Assembly: GCF_014652135.1 (NCBI RefSeq)
Contig: NZ_BMYF01000017.1
Location: 45,712 to 109,711 of the forward strand
DNA from: Mongoliitalea lutea
GTDB taxonomy: Bacteria > Bacteroidota > Bacteroidia > Cytophagales > Cyclobacteriaceae
Direction of reading: 5' to 3'
Length of the DNA: 64,000 nt
Position numbers and translations under genes: made by a program. Under the pieces are notes generated by a model, which made no database searches, had not been told where the DNA came from, and worked only from the letters and a program-made list of their open reading frames with translations. Each line of letters begins with the position of its first letter. Position 1 is the stretch's first letter. Below are positions 31,988 to 40,188 of this stretch, piece after piece.

Positions 31988-34888
31988 TCAGAATGCCTCT
32001 GACGCTGCCTCGTCAGATAGGTTAATGAATAAATCTCCGCTTATAATTGGAATGGTCTCAGACTCATCAGATACAGTTACTCCTGGATCTCCGCTCTTTA
32101 TAAAAATCATCTCCATAGCTCTGTCCTTACCATCAGGACGGGCTGCTTTACGCACAATTCTACCATCCGAATTTTTGTATTCGTCAGGATCCAATATGTA
32201 TCCCTTGAGCTCGCAAAATGCCTTCAGTGCCTTGGTAAATTTTTGCATGGACCAATTAACCTTTGCATATTTTTTAAAGTCGTCAAAGGCATCCTGTTTG
32301 ACTACCATATGATCAAGACCCTGATTTTCGGCACAGAAATAAACCTCTCCCCACTCTCGGAATGACTCTGTCATGATGGAGATCAGATTTCGCTGGACTA
32401 CGTTATTCATAGGTGGAGAGATCTTGCCATGGTTGAGATAGAATAGACAGCATTGCATCATGAAGTTGTAGAAGTCATTCCACTCATCAGCAGTGAATTC
32501 AGCTCCCAGGATATTCTTACCAAAATCATCCTTTGGCTGTCTGGCTTGCTTGTAGTAGTTATTGGAATTTTCGTGGTAGTAGTCCGAAAAAACAGAGTAG
32601 ATCAACCTTCGCTCTGTAGAGCTGTCCAGGTTACGGACTACGAAATTGGACGTAAGGACAAACTTGGGAACGTCCTTAAATGGTATCTCATATCTCTGAG
32701 TCTGCTTGGGGTTGACAGTCAGGTCCCCGGTAAGCGGCGCAAAAAAGAACTGGAAGTTGAGAAACTGATTACAGTCATCCACCAATATCAGATCCGTATG
32801 CTTGGTAACATTTGAATAGATAAACTGATCCTCTGTAAGCTTAGGATTACGGCCATCCAAAGAGACCGCCTTCATAAAGAGCCTGACAGCCTTATACGCA
32901 AGGGACTTACCCGATCCTCCATGAGACTCCCCATCTCCACCTACTCGGTGATCCATTGCAAATACAGCCCATGGACGTGATGGATCTTTGTGCCTGTGAA
33001 GCAAATACCCAATGGTGTAGATTTTATTCAAAAGATGGTCTTTTTGCTCCCGGATCTCTTCCTCATCCAAATTAGGTCCTGCAATATCAAACTGATGCTT
33101 TTTGAAATACTCTTCTGCTTCCATCGTGGTCTTTCCTTCAAAGGCATCCTCTAGTTCTTTGCGCCAGTGGACTCGGCTAGTATTGATCAAGAAATTCAAG
33201 AAGATATTGTCACGCTTCACAACTTCAATATCCAAAGAGCCGTCCGCTCTTTCCTTCCAGGTAAAGTGAGGATCCTGCTTTTTAAAATTGTGCTTGATGA
33301 CTTCCTCATCCCATACAAAGCGGTCAATTTCCCCCAACTTAAAATCCTTTATACCCTTGGCCGTAACTTCTACGGTGCGATTTTGGAAAAAGAAATACTG
33401 CGTATCCTTGCTGTAGTCAGTAAAGTCAATTTCAACCAAAGGAAGATTGGACATTGATCCTTCATTGACCTGAGTAGATCGGTAAAAGGTATCCCTCAAT
33501 TCCTCTTCCATGTATCGGTCCCTGAGGAAATCATTGATAAATGCCTTTACTTCATTTACATTGATCTGCTTGACAATGTTATTGGTAATTTTGATGTAGA
33601 TCCAGCCTGATTTGTCATTGTCAGACTCCAGTCGGCAAAAGCCATTCTTACCAAGAAAATTATACATCCTAGTATTCTTGACATTGTATTGCTTCTTAAG
33701 CTGACCCGATTTTGTCTCTGAAAAATACATCTCCCAAAACTGGTAAGGCATCGATGTCTCTACCAGTTTTTTAAGATCGTAGGGCCTATACCATTTTAGA
33801 TAATCTCTTATATCCTTGGAAGGGTTTCCTCGTCTATCTGGCTTTTCTTTCAGGCTCTCAGGCAGCTCTATTGTATGAAGCTCCAAATGCTCTAAGGCTA
33901 CTCTATGAGCTTCCTTTTTGCCAGTGCTGTCCAAGTCTGGAACATTTACAACTTTTTCTGACAGTTTATGCAGATCTCGGAATTGCTTCCTGGTAAGCTT
34001 GGCCGTCTCAGAGTTAGGCCATACAACCTGGTAGCCAATCATGGCCAAGTTCATACCATCAGATCCACCGGAGCAATACATGATTTCGGATAGCTTCTTT
34101 TCTTTGCCTGGTCTTATTTCACCAGTTTCTTCATCTACCTGCTCATTGTCTTTATTGAGTTCCTGCTGAGCTTTTATGCAGACATCATACCCATGCAGAT
34201 ACTCTTTTTTGCGCTTTCCGTAGTACATAAATCTACGGCTCTTATCTGGGCTTAGAGGTTGGTAGATTTTTTTAAAATCCCCTTCATCCCACATAAAAAT
34301 TGGATAGTGATCTGTAGCTGCTATAGTGATAACCTTACGGTCCTTCACTATTGAATATGCCTTAAGCGAGTAAAAATGATACTTCCGGAAAACTGTCTTT
34401 ACCTTTTCAAAATCAATCTTCTCTCCTTCGGATGATCGCTGATATGGTACCGCATTATCCGCTAGAACAGTCTTGACATCCAATTCCGTGAAATCTTCAC
34501 GCGTCTCAAAATACCATTCTCCGTCATTCTCTTCCTTGGCGGCTTCCCTGGTACTTATCTCAGGCTTATGTATATCCACTGACAACCCCTCTGCCTCAAT
34601 TCCAAATCTCTCTGCCAAAACTTGAAGGGCATCTTTGAAAGTCAAAGACTCTTCCTCCATGCATACATGAATACCATTCTTTGGCTTTTGGTCCCCACCA
34701 AAATCAGTCACTACATATGTACCATCATCCAAAAGCTTAAGTGTCGCAGATGCAGTTTTTTCAGCTTCACGAAGCTTGAATTTTTTCCTTCTATCACCCA
34801 CAGCCACAGCAGCATTCGGATAGTAATAGAGGATAATTTTCAGACCACCATCGGTCTCGGACAATATTCTATTTTGGTCTATGAACAT
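31988..34888 (-). CDS. Phage primase-helicase (TOPRIM plus SF3 helicase)
   Basis: The 966-residue replication protein has an N-terminal primase-type part, with TYVVTDFGGD at about residues 53-62. A TOPRIM-like element follows: CSGGSDGMNLA near 270-280 and VPDLDSTGK at about 310. The C-terminal SF3/D5-like helicase has Walker A GGSGKS near 657-662, Walker B LILVDDCN near 701-708 and the PKFVLTSNF motif near 740. It would prime and unwind phage DNA. No phage DNA polymerase is visible, so host replication proteins are probably used. It is the main gene of the early operon. Confidence 0.88.
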   Translation of the reverse strand: MFIDQNRILSETDGGLKIILYYYPNAAVAVGDRRKKFKLREAEKTASATLKLLDDGTYVVTDFGGDQKPKNGIHVCMEEESLTFKDALQVLAERFGIEAEGLSVDIHKPEISTREAAKEENDGEWYFETREDFTELDVKTVLADNAVPYQRSSEGEKIDFEKVKTVFRKYHFYSLKAYSIVKDRKVITIAATDHYPIFMWDEGDFKKIYQPLSPDKSRRFMYYGKRKKEYLHGYDVCIKAQQELNKDNEQVDEETGEIRPGKEKKLSEIMYCSGGSDGMNLAMIGYQVVWPNSETAKLTRKQFRDLHKLSEKVVNVPDLDSTGKKEAHRVALEHLELHTIELPESLKEKPDRRGNPSKDIRDYLKWYRPYDLKKLVETSMPYQFWEMYFSETKSGQLKKQYNVKNTRMYNFLGKNGFCRLESDNDKSGWIYIKITNNIVKQINVNEVKAFINDFLRDRYMEEELRDTFYRSTQVNEGSMSNLPLVEIDFTDYSKDTQYFFFQNRTVEVTAKGIKDFKLGEIDRFVWDEEVIKHNFKKQDPHFTWKERADGSLDIEVVKRDNIFLNFLINTSRVHWRKELEDAFEGKTTMEAEEYFKKHQFDIAGPNLDEEEIREQKDHLLNKIYTIGYLLHRHKDPSRPWAVFAMDHRVGGDGESHGGSGKSLAYKAVRLFMKAVSLDGRNPKLTEDQFIYSNVTKHTDLILVDDCNQFLNFQFFFAPLTGDLTVNPKQTQRYEIPFKDVPKFVLTSNFVVRNLDSSTERRLIYSVFSDYYHENSNNYYKQARQPKDDFGKNILGAEFTADEWNDFYNFMMQCCLFYLNHGKISPPMNNVVQRNLISIMTESFREWGEVYFCAENQGLDHMVVKQDAFDDFKKYAKVNWSMQKFTKALKAFCELKGYILDPDEYKNSDGRIVRKAARPDGKDRAMEMIFIKSGDPGVTVSDESETIPIISGDLFINLSDEAASEAF

Positions 34889-34892
34889 GGGG

Positions 34893-35111
34893 TTAATCGA
34901 AAAGTGACAGCTGGGAATTAAATCCCATCTTGATCAGTTGCTGGTAATAGTATCTTTCGGGAATTGGTACTTCTTTGAGAGAACTAAAAGGACTTTGGAT
35001 GGTCCTTTCTTTGATGTTGACCTGAGCCAGATGACTGATTCTGGTCTTGTAGTAGTACATCCTTCTCTGTTTCTTTTTATAGCCTTTAGGCTTCTGCTGT
35101 CTGGTCTTCAT
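34893..35111 (-). CDS. Small basic phage protein
   Basis: The 72-residue protein has a very basic, Lys/Gln/Arg-rich start (KTRQQKPKGYKKKQRRMYYYK) and a helical end. It lies 4 bases upstream of the primase-helicase and overlaps the upstream gene by 26 bases. The charge would suit DNA or RNA binding, but no family was recognised. Confidence 0.55.
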   Translation of the reverse strand: MKTRQQKPKGYKKKQRRMYYYKTRISHLAQVNIKERTIQSPFSSLKEVPIPERYYYQQLIKMGFNSQLSLFD

Positions 35112-35364
35112 GGGATTTCAGCTTAGCGATCAAGGTTTGATACTCATCTACTCCCTGTTCCAATAATTCAATCTCCAGTCTTAAATTTTTTACAATGTCC
35201 GGAAATGCCTCCTCCTCTTTTTTCATTTCATCCAGTAGAATTCTGGTATGCATAAGTTCGTCCTGGATAAACCCTAAAGTCCATTTCAAATCATTTAATT
35301 GTTTCGATTCCGAGGTCTTCATATAGCTTTTCATTAGTGATTGTAGAGTGGACATGTAATTCAA
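35086..35364 (-). CDS. Small coiled-coil phage protein
   Basis: The 92-residue, acidic-basic heptad-type helix (about residues 18-85). It overlaps both adjoining genes (26 and 74 bases). No function can be given; structural coiled-coil partners in replication are common in such positions. Confidence 0.55.
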   Translation of the reverse strand: MNYMSTLQSLMKSYMKTSESKQLNDLKWTLGFIQDELMHTRILLDEMKKEEEAFPDIVKNLRLEIELLEQGVDEYQTLIAKLKSHEDQTAEA

Positions 35365-35518
35365 GTCTGGCCTGAAAAAAGGCCTCTAATCGAAGGAATT
35401 TTAAGGCCATCCATTCTGATCTAGGAGACTTAATGGATCCTTGCTTTTTTTTCTGTCGTTCCCAGTAGGTTCTTTGCCGCCTGACTTGGTCGAGAATTGT
35501 GAGAAGTTGTTCATTCAT
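35291..35518 (-). CDS. Small phage protein of unknown function
   Basis: The 75-residue helical basic protein (QVRRQRTYWERQKKKQG). It is the first gene after the hairpin at 35,548 and overlaps the next gene by 74 bases, so one of the two starts may be shorter. No family was recognised. Confidence 0.5.
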   Translation of the reverse strand: MNEQLLTILDQVRRQRTYWERQKKKQGSIKSPRSEWMALKFLRLEAFFQARLELHVHSTITNEKLYEDLGIETIK

Positions 35519-35547
35519 GATATTGATGTTTTAGCGATTTTTGGAAA

Positions 35548-35572
35548 TAGCCCCCTCCTGCAAAAGGGGCTA
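35548..35572 (-). terminator. Hairpin after the LuxR-type gene
   Basis: TAGCCCC and GGGGCTA form a 7-base stem with an 11-base loop, 49 bases past the stop of the regulator. Only a short T-run follows on the minus strand, so it may be a weak terminator separating regulators from the replication genes. Confidence 0.45.
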
Positions 35573-35620
35573 ATTAGATAGTTCCATTGATAAGAAAAGC
35601 ATGTGAACGTAGCAGGAATA

Positions 35621-36214
35621 TCATATCAGGTTTTTGAGATAGGCAAAGCGGACGAGCTCTGCCTTATTCTTGCACCCTGTTTTTTCTCGGAGATTTTTCA
35701 TGTAGACACCTACGGTAAGGATAGAAATACCCAGCTGATCGCCTATCTCTTTATCCAACAAACCCTCAGGGATCAGCCGGAGTACTTCTATTTCTCTTTT
35801 GGTAAGGGTGCCATAAGGAGCCTTTAGTAAATCACAAAGCCTACCTTCATATGGACAAGTGCCTCTTAGTTGGCAGTCCACATATTCGGAAGCCTGAAGC
35901 TTACCGTTAATCATATCAGGATCATTATCTAGAGCTGAGTACCTGCACCGGATATACTGTGATATCATCTCATCCTCCTCTACTATATCAGCTTCAACTA
36001 GGCATGCCAGAGCCTTAGGATGCTTTTCAATATCAGCAAGTATAACATCCTTGATCTCTCTGGGCCACTGCTGAATATGCAGTAGTTCGCCATTGATAAA
36101 TGCGAAAACTTGCGAGTCTTGCGCGAAGAATTCAACATGATTATCAGTGATCCCAGCAGGTAATTTGCCTGAAACACAACTTTTCATTGCTGCAACAAAC
36201 TTCTTACTAACCAT
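35621..36214 (-). CDS. LuxR-type transcription regulator of the prophage
   Basis: The 197-residue protein ends in a GerE/LuxR HTH (about residues 135-197: LTKREIEVLRLIPEG, DKEIGDQLGISILTVGVYMKNL). No response-regulator receiver precedes it. Instead the middle has an EYVDCQLRGTCPYEGRLC segment (three Cys spaced by 5-6 residues, about 108-125), which could bind metal or sense redox state. It is encoded downstream of the small HTH gene with an 8-base overlap. It is a candidate activator for the palindrome array at 25.8-26.05 kb or for late genes; that link is inference. Confidence 0.75.
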   Translation of the reverse strand: MVSKKFVAAMKSCVSGKLPAGITDNHVEFFAQDSQVFAFINGELLHIQQWPREIKDVILADIEKHPKALACLVEADIVEEDEMISQYIRCRYSALDNDPDMINGKLQASEYVDCQLRGTCPYEGRLCDLLKAPYGTLTKREIEVLRLIPEGLLDKEIGDQLGISILTVGVYMKNLREKTGCKNKAELVRFAYLKNLI

Positions 36215-36431
36215 GACTTACTGCATTTTTTCTTTTCAACTTAACTGCTTTCAACTCTTCGTATTCATCGGCAACCTGAATAGCAGCAGCATGAATATCA
36301 AGGTTATAAGATTGACCAGAAAAGAAGTAAGCTACGCTCCTTTCGCTCATTCCGGACTTTTCGATAGTCTTCTTAAAATAGCCATAAGGCAATCTCGCTT
36401 TGAGTTCTTTTAATTCCTTTTCGCTTATCAT
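36207..36431 (-). CDS. Small HTH-type regulator (Cro-like candidate)
   Basis: The 74-residue protein contains a helix-turn-helix-like segment (YGYFKKTIEKSGMSERSVAYFFSG, read in two parts: about residues 16-27 and 28-39) and a helical end. It is the first gene of the leftward early operon and is divergent from the repressor-type gene at 36,559. The two together look like a lytic/lysogenic switch. Identity as a Cro-type protein is inferred from position and size. Confidence 0.65.
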   Translation of the reverse strand: MISEKELKELKARLPYGYFKKTIEKSGMSERSVAYFFSGQSYNLDIHAAAIQVADEYEELKAVKLKRKNAVSHG

Positions 36432-36558
36432 AACAGTTTATTGGTATTGTATAATAACTGCATCCGCAGTAGTATTGCAGTAAATATGCAGTCTTTGCAA
36501 GTAAAATGCAAGTGTTATTACTGCAAAAAATCATAAACATTCAGTTGATATTTGTAAT
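36432..36558. promoter_or_regulatory. Divergent operator region, repressor-type control region copy 2
   Basis: Between the two HTH genes lie TTGGTATTGT (36441-36450), GCAGTA words near 36476, ATGCAGT (36486), ATTACTGC (36518-36525) and AATCATAAACA (36529-36539). The set matches 26,238-26,328. Several TGCA-centred repeats (TTGCAAGT, ATGCAAGT) are probably operators shared by both promoters. Confidence 0.75.
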
Positions 36559-36936
36559 ATGCTGAATCACAGAGGGAAAATTTTAGAAACAACGGTTAGA
36601 AAATGGTGCGACCAAAAGGGCATGAGTATCCTAGCGCTTGCAAAAGCTGCCGGATATAATCAATCTACTTTTTACAGACACATCGAAAAGGAAGATCTTC
36701 CCTACCACATCATCAAGCGATACGGTAGAGCCATGGAGTATGATCTTCGAACAGTCTTCCCGGAGATGGATGATAGTGACGTAATAGTTAGGGATAAACC
36801 ACAAGCGCCATATGGGCTAAAAAAACAATCGCAAGAGGTACAGGATGAGGTTAATTTCTGGAAAGAAAAATATTATACACTACTAGAATTACATAATAAA
36901 CTACTCAGGGAAAAGCTAGAAAGCGCCGGACTCTGA
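36559..36936 (+). CDS. HTH repressor candidate (CI-like)
   Basis: The 125-residue protein has an N-terminal HTH (WCDQKGMSILALAKAAGYNQ, about residues 12-31, followed by STFYRH), a linker with DKPQAPYG and a C-terminal coiled coil (about 90-120) suited for dimerisation. It is divergent from the leftward early operon and its upstream sequence is repeated in front of the 26.5 kb gene. This is the arrangement of a lysogeny repressor. It carries no peptidase domain, so induction is not via self-cleavage of LexA type. Confidence 0.72.
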   Translation: MLNHRGKILETTVRKWCDQKGMSILALAKAAGYNQSTFYRHIEKEDLPYHIIKRYGRAMEYDLRTVFPEMDDSDVIVRDKPQAPYGLKKQSQEVQDEVNFWKEKYYTLLELHNKLLREKLESAGL

Positions 36937-37022
36937 CGCCAATTTTTCACACAATGAAAAAATAATATTGATAATGAACAAGTTACAAAGGGAAATTTAT
37001 ACCGGCCCTGGGTACTTAAAAT

Positions 37023-37058
37023 AAAAAGGTCCTTCTCATCAGAGTTGGACCTTTTTTT
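37023..37058. terminator. Bidirectional terminator at the prophage-chromosome border
   Basis: AAAAAGGTCC and GGACCTTTTTTT form a stem with a 14-base loop, A-run before and T-run after. It ends porT from one side and the phage HTH gene from the other. Confidence 0.85.
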
Positions 37059-37065
37059 ATTTACA

Positions 37066-37875
37066 TCACTGAAAATGCAGATAAATCGTAATGGATTTCC
37101 TGCGCAACTCTGATATAGCGTCTCCAAACTGTCTATTAACACCTTCCATTGCTTCTGGACGATAGATATTAAGAAGGCCATGGGAAAAACGGATCTCAGG
37201 AGAAAACTTAAAATACTTAAAATAAAGATCGAATCCCATTCCTGCCTCCAAGGTAAAATCTCTCCCAGTGGTAACAAGCGTCTCCAAATCTGCTTCATCT
37301 TGGATCTTTGTACGCCACATAGCACTGCCTCCTGCCATAAAAAACATTCGGTTATTATTAAATCGCTGAGCTTTATATTTAAATAACAAAGGTAATTCTA
37401 CCATCGTAGCCTCTGTAATAATCGTGCGACGTCCAGATGGCAGATTAGGTGAATCTATTGGAGTATTTATCAACGAAGGGTCCAATTCATTTCCAAAGTA
37501 ATTGATATCTGTTCTAAATTCATAAAACCCAATTTTTGGAGTCAAAAGGAGATTAAGTTGATCATGAAATCTAAAAACGCCCAAAAAACCTAGGCCAAAT
37601 CCAGGTGTATAAACCGGGGTAATGCTACGAATATTAGCCAAATACTCATTGGCACCATTCAAAAACTCTTCTGAATACTTAAGCTGGTAAAAATTAGTAT
37701 GTCCAGAAAGAAAAAAACCATAAGAAACCAACCTATCATCCTGACCAGCCTTACTAATAGGCCCAAACCGTGCTTGAGACCACGCCTGAATAGAGAAACA
37801 AAAGAAAAAAATAAGGGGAAGGATTATTTTTCCCCTACATAAATTGAACTTATACCGAAGGTTAATGGCTTGCAT
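37066..37875 (-). CDS. porT: PorT-like outer membrane protein of type IX secretion
   Basis: The 269-residue protein has a signal peptide ([18 protein letters not shown] at about 18-35) and then a repeat of strands with aromatic termini typical of an 8-stranded barrel, ending in the aromatic residue Phe (YLHFQ). The PorT/SprT protein is needed for secretion of cargo with C-terminal sorting domains, one of which is encoded in this window. Its neighbourhood with ubiE is common in Bacteroidota (from memory). It overlaps ubiE by 52 bases. The start at 37875 was kept because it precedes the signal peptide. Confidence 0.75.
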   Translation of the reverse strand: MQAINLRYKFNLCRGKIILPLIFFFCFSIQAWSQARFGPISKAGQDDRLVSYGFFLSGHTNFYQLKYSEEFLNGANEYLANIRSITPVYTPGFGLGFLGVFRFHDQLNLLLTPKIGFYEFRTDINYFGNELDPSLINTPIDSPNLPSGRRTIITEATMVELPLLFKYKAQRFNNNRMFFMAGGSAMWRTKIQDEADLETLVTTGRDFTLEAGMGFDLYFKYFKFSPEIRFSHGLLNIYRPEAMEGVNRQFGDAISELRRKSITIYLHFQ

Positions 37876-38546
37876 TGTGTGTTTTTAAAACCTACTTTTT
37901 CTAAAACGTTGAGAAAATTCTGTCCATCCGGAAATACCTGAACCGATTCAGGCAAATATGTGTACGCAAAACTATCTTTGGAAATCAACTTTCCTATTTG
38001 AGGCAAAATATATTTGAAATAAAAATTATATCCTTGCTTCATCGGGAATTTTTTAGGTTTTGAAAATTCAACAATCACTGTCTTTCCACCAGGCTTCAAA
38101 ACCCGAAACATATCTGCCAAACCTTTTTCCAAGTTTTCAAAGTTCCTAACTCCAAAAGAAACGATAACCGCATCAAACTTATTATCCTCAAACAAGAGTT
38201 TTTCAGAATCCCCCAATTGCAAATCAATAATATGATCCAATTTTTTCTTTTTCATCTTTTTCTTCCCCTCGTTCAGCATCCCCTCAGAAATGTCTACTCC
38301 AATAATCTTGTCAGGATTCAGTGCCAACGCTTCAATCGCAAAGTCACCAGTTCCTGTAGCAATATCCAAAATCAACTTCGGCTGATCTTTTTCCAGGAGC
38401 TTAACAGCCTTTTTCCTCCAGATAATATCGATCCCCAAACTGAGCAGATGATTCAGAAAATCATATTTGTGGCTAATGTTGTTGAACATCTCCGCAACTT
38501 GCTCTTTTTTCCCTTCTTCTTTGTTTTTGTATGGTACTACTGACAT
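37824..38546 (-). CDS. ubiE: Demethylmenaquinone methyltransferase
   Basis: The roughly 240-residue class I SAM-dependent methyltransferase catalyses the last step of menaquinone synthesis. Motif I is [10 protein letters not shown] (about residues 63-72 from the Met used). GVDISEGML (about 88-96) and SFGVRNFE (about 131-138), the last typical of UbiE/MenG, follow. The Met at 38546 (MSVVPYKNK) is preferred to one eight residues upstream because it fits family length. The gene is read leftward, and porT follows. Confidence 0.9.
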   Translation of the reverse strand: MSVVPYKNKEEGKKEQVAEMFNNISHKYDFLNHLLSLGIDIIWRKKAVKLLEKDQPKLILDIATGTGDFAIEALALNPDKIIGVDISEGMLNEGKKKMKKKKLDHIIDLQLGDSEKLLFEDNKFDAVIVSFGVRNFENLEKGLADMFRVLKPGGKTVIVEFSKPKKFPMKQGYNFYFKYILPQIGKLISKDSFAYTYLPESVQVFPDGQNFLNVLEKVGFKNTQCKPLTFGISSIYVGEK

Positions 38547-38687
38547 GTAAGTATCTCTTATAAGTTGCAATATTACTAAGATAACCTGAGCATAAGAAAA
38601 ATGTTGAAAATAAATACGGGATTCATACCCTAACGGCTTGTACTGTTTCTAGTCGAAAAAGACTACCTTTGTTGAAAAATTGAAAGA

Positions 38688-39293
38688 ATGATTAAGAAAG
38701 CACGATTTATCATCAGCAATACAGACCACAACAAATGCCCCGCTCCAGATAAACCGGAGTTTGCATTTATTGGAAGATCCAATGTGGGTAAAAGCTCTCT
38801 GATCAACATGCTGACCAATCATAAGGACTTGGCAAAAACTTCCGGTAAACCAGGAAAAACCCAATTGATCAATCACTTTTTGATCGATGATAAATGGTAT
38901 ATGGTGGATTTACCTGGCTACGGATTTGCCAAAATCAGTAAAGACATCAAGTCTACTTGGGAGAAAATGATTGCTGACTACATGAAAAGTCGTCCCAACC
39001 TAGTGGCTGTATGTATTTTGGTAGACTCCCGACTGGAACCTCAAAAAATAGATTTGGAATTTATCTTATGGTGCGCTCAAAGTGATTTGCCATTTGTACT
39101 TGTGTTTACCAAAGCTGATAAGCAAGGAAAAACAAAAACCGATGCAAATGTGCGGGCATTCCTGGATAAAATGATAGAAATGTTTGACGACGAACCTCAA
39201 TACTTCGTCACCTCCGCGGAAAAAGCCACTGGAAGGGAAGAACTTACTACCTTCATTCAAAATGAAGTACAGGAATACTTGGACGGAAATTAA
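38688..39293 (+). CDS. engB: Ribosome biogenesis GTPase EngB (YsxC)
   Basis: The 201-residue GTPase has the motifs in order: G1 GRSNVGKSS (about 29-37), G2 region near residues 52-60 (SGKPGKTQLIN), G3 DLPGYGFA (about 74-81) and G4 TKAD (about 141-144). It is needed for assembly of the large ribosomal subunit. Length fits the family. It starts 36 bases after a clean AT-rich promoter region and is divergent from ubiE. Confidence 0.93.
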   Translation: MIKKARFIISNTDHNKCPAPDKPEFAFIGRSNVGKSSLINMLTNHKDLAKTSGKPGKTQLINHFLIDDKWYMVDLPGYGFAKISKDIKSTWEKMIADYMKSRPNLVAVCILVDSRLEPQKIDLEFILWCAQSDLPFVLVFTKADKQGKTKTDANVRAFLDKMIEMFDDEPQYFVTSAEKATGREELTTFIQNEVQEYLDGN

Positions 39294-39366
39294 GGATAGC
39301 CAACGCTGCCTTCTTGGTCATTCGAGGGTAACTTATATATTTGCAGCCTAATTGAATCAATCGACT

Positions 39367-39801
39367 ATGAATTTTAACGAAATAGCTACCGTTGCAGGTA
39401 AACCTGGTTTGTATAGAGTATTAAAACCTACTAGAGGTGGCGTCATTTTAGAGTCCCTAGATAGCAAAAAAGCCAAATTGGTGGTAGGTTCTAATCAGCG
39501 TGTATCCATCTTGGGAGAAATCTCCATGTACACCATGACTGAAGAAGGAGCTTCTCCGCTAGAGGATATCATGAAAACCATCGAGAAAGAATTCAACGGT
39601 GACTTAGGCATCGACACCAATGCAGATGCAGATGAATTGAAAGCATTTTTGAAGCATGTATTACCTGACTTCGATGAAAACAAGGTATACCCTTCAGATA
39701 TCAAAAAATTGATCTCCTGGTATCACATTATCCGAGAGTTTGCTCCTGAAGTATTGAAAGAAAGCGGTGAAAGCTCCGAGGAAACCAAAACAGAAGAATA
39801 A
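39367..39801 (+). CDS. DUF5606-type conserved Bacteroidota protein
   Basis: The 144-residue acidic protein (MNFNEIATVAGKPGLYRVL at the N-terminus) has a strand-rich head and a helical part rich in Asp, then an SSEETKTEE tail. It corresponds to a conserved Bacteroidota family (DUF5606) of unknown role. The Met at 39367 is preferred over 39352 by family start pattern. It is followed by a terminator that overlaps the start region of the next gene. Confidence 0.75.
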   Translation: MNFNEIATVAGKPGLYRVLKPTRGGVILESLDSKKAKLVVGSNQRVSILGEISMYTMTEEGASPLEDIMKTIEKEFNGDLGIDTNADADELKAFLKHVLPDFDENKVYPSDIKKLISWYHIIREFAPEVLKESGESSEETKTEE

Positions 39802-39806
39802 AAAAA

Positions 39807-39831
39807 CGAGGGAGTTCAGCTCCCTTTTTTT
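39807..39831 (+). terminator. Rho-independent terminator
   Basis: GGGAG-TTCAG-CTCCC followed by seven T, ending just before the ATG of the next gene. Confidence 0.85.
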
Positions 39832-40131
39832 ATGGACAAAAAAGATCTCGAACAAGCGGTAGTGTTGATTTCCAAAGACTTTCACTTGGAGCTAGGTGAG
39901 TTTATGTCTTATGAAGAATTACTTTCCAAGCTAACCAAGGAGGTAACGTTTTTGCTCAACAAGGATTTTGAGAAATTACTTCAGATTTGTTATCGAGTGG
40001 ACTTGGGAGAGCTGACACTTAATCGCTTACTGCACGAAACAGACCCTGAGCACATGAGTGAAGAAATCGCAAAATCCCTCATCAATCGTCAGCTGCAAAA
40101 AATCGAACTGCGTAGAAAATACAGCAGTTGA
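39832..40131 (+). CDS. Small conserved helical protein
   Basis: The 99-residue all-helical protein is rich in Leu, Glu and Lys (LTKEVTFLLNKDFEKLLQI). It lies after DUF5606, separated by a terminator whose T-run touches the ATG, so a separate promoter or read-through is needed. No family name is recognised. It ends just before a second terminator. Confidence 0.65.
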   Translation: MDKKDLEQAVVLISKDFHLELGEFMSYEELLSKLTKEVTFLLNKDFEKLLQICYRVDLGELTLNRLLHETDPEHMSEEIAKSLINRQLQKIELRRKYSS

Positions 40132-40132
40132 T

Positions 40133-40169
40133 AAAAAAAGCCCTTACCAATATTGAAAGGGCTTTTTTG
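40133..40169. terminator. Bidirectional terminator between convergent genes
   Basis: AAAAAAAGCCCTT and AAGGGCTTTTTT pair across a 10-base loop. It serves both the rightward small gene and the leftward fbp gene. Confidence 0.85.
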
Positions 40170-40188
40170 TAAACTTCATCAATCCTAT

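Larger units (their letters stand above)
1..37020. mobile_element. Prophage (tailed phage), left end outside the window
   Basis: A continuous block holds terminase, portal, capsid, tape measure, holin, endolysin, primase-helicase and HTH regulators. It ends at a bidirectional terminator immediately before the chromosomal porT-ubiE genes. A late operon runs leftward from 25.7 kb, an early operon runs leftward from 36.4 kb, and a few genes run rightward. No integrase, transposase or attachment-site repeat is visible here, so the integration functions are presumably to the left of base 1. The long tape measure gene (1413 codons) suggests a long-tailed siphovirus; no sheath or contractile baseplate gene was recognised. 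The right boundary is inferred from gene content to lie between 36,937 and 37,066. Confidence 0.93.

Noticed and set aside
36937..37066. Attachment-site direct repeat
   Set aside because: No second copy in the window can be compared because the left end of the prophage is missing.
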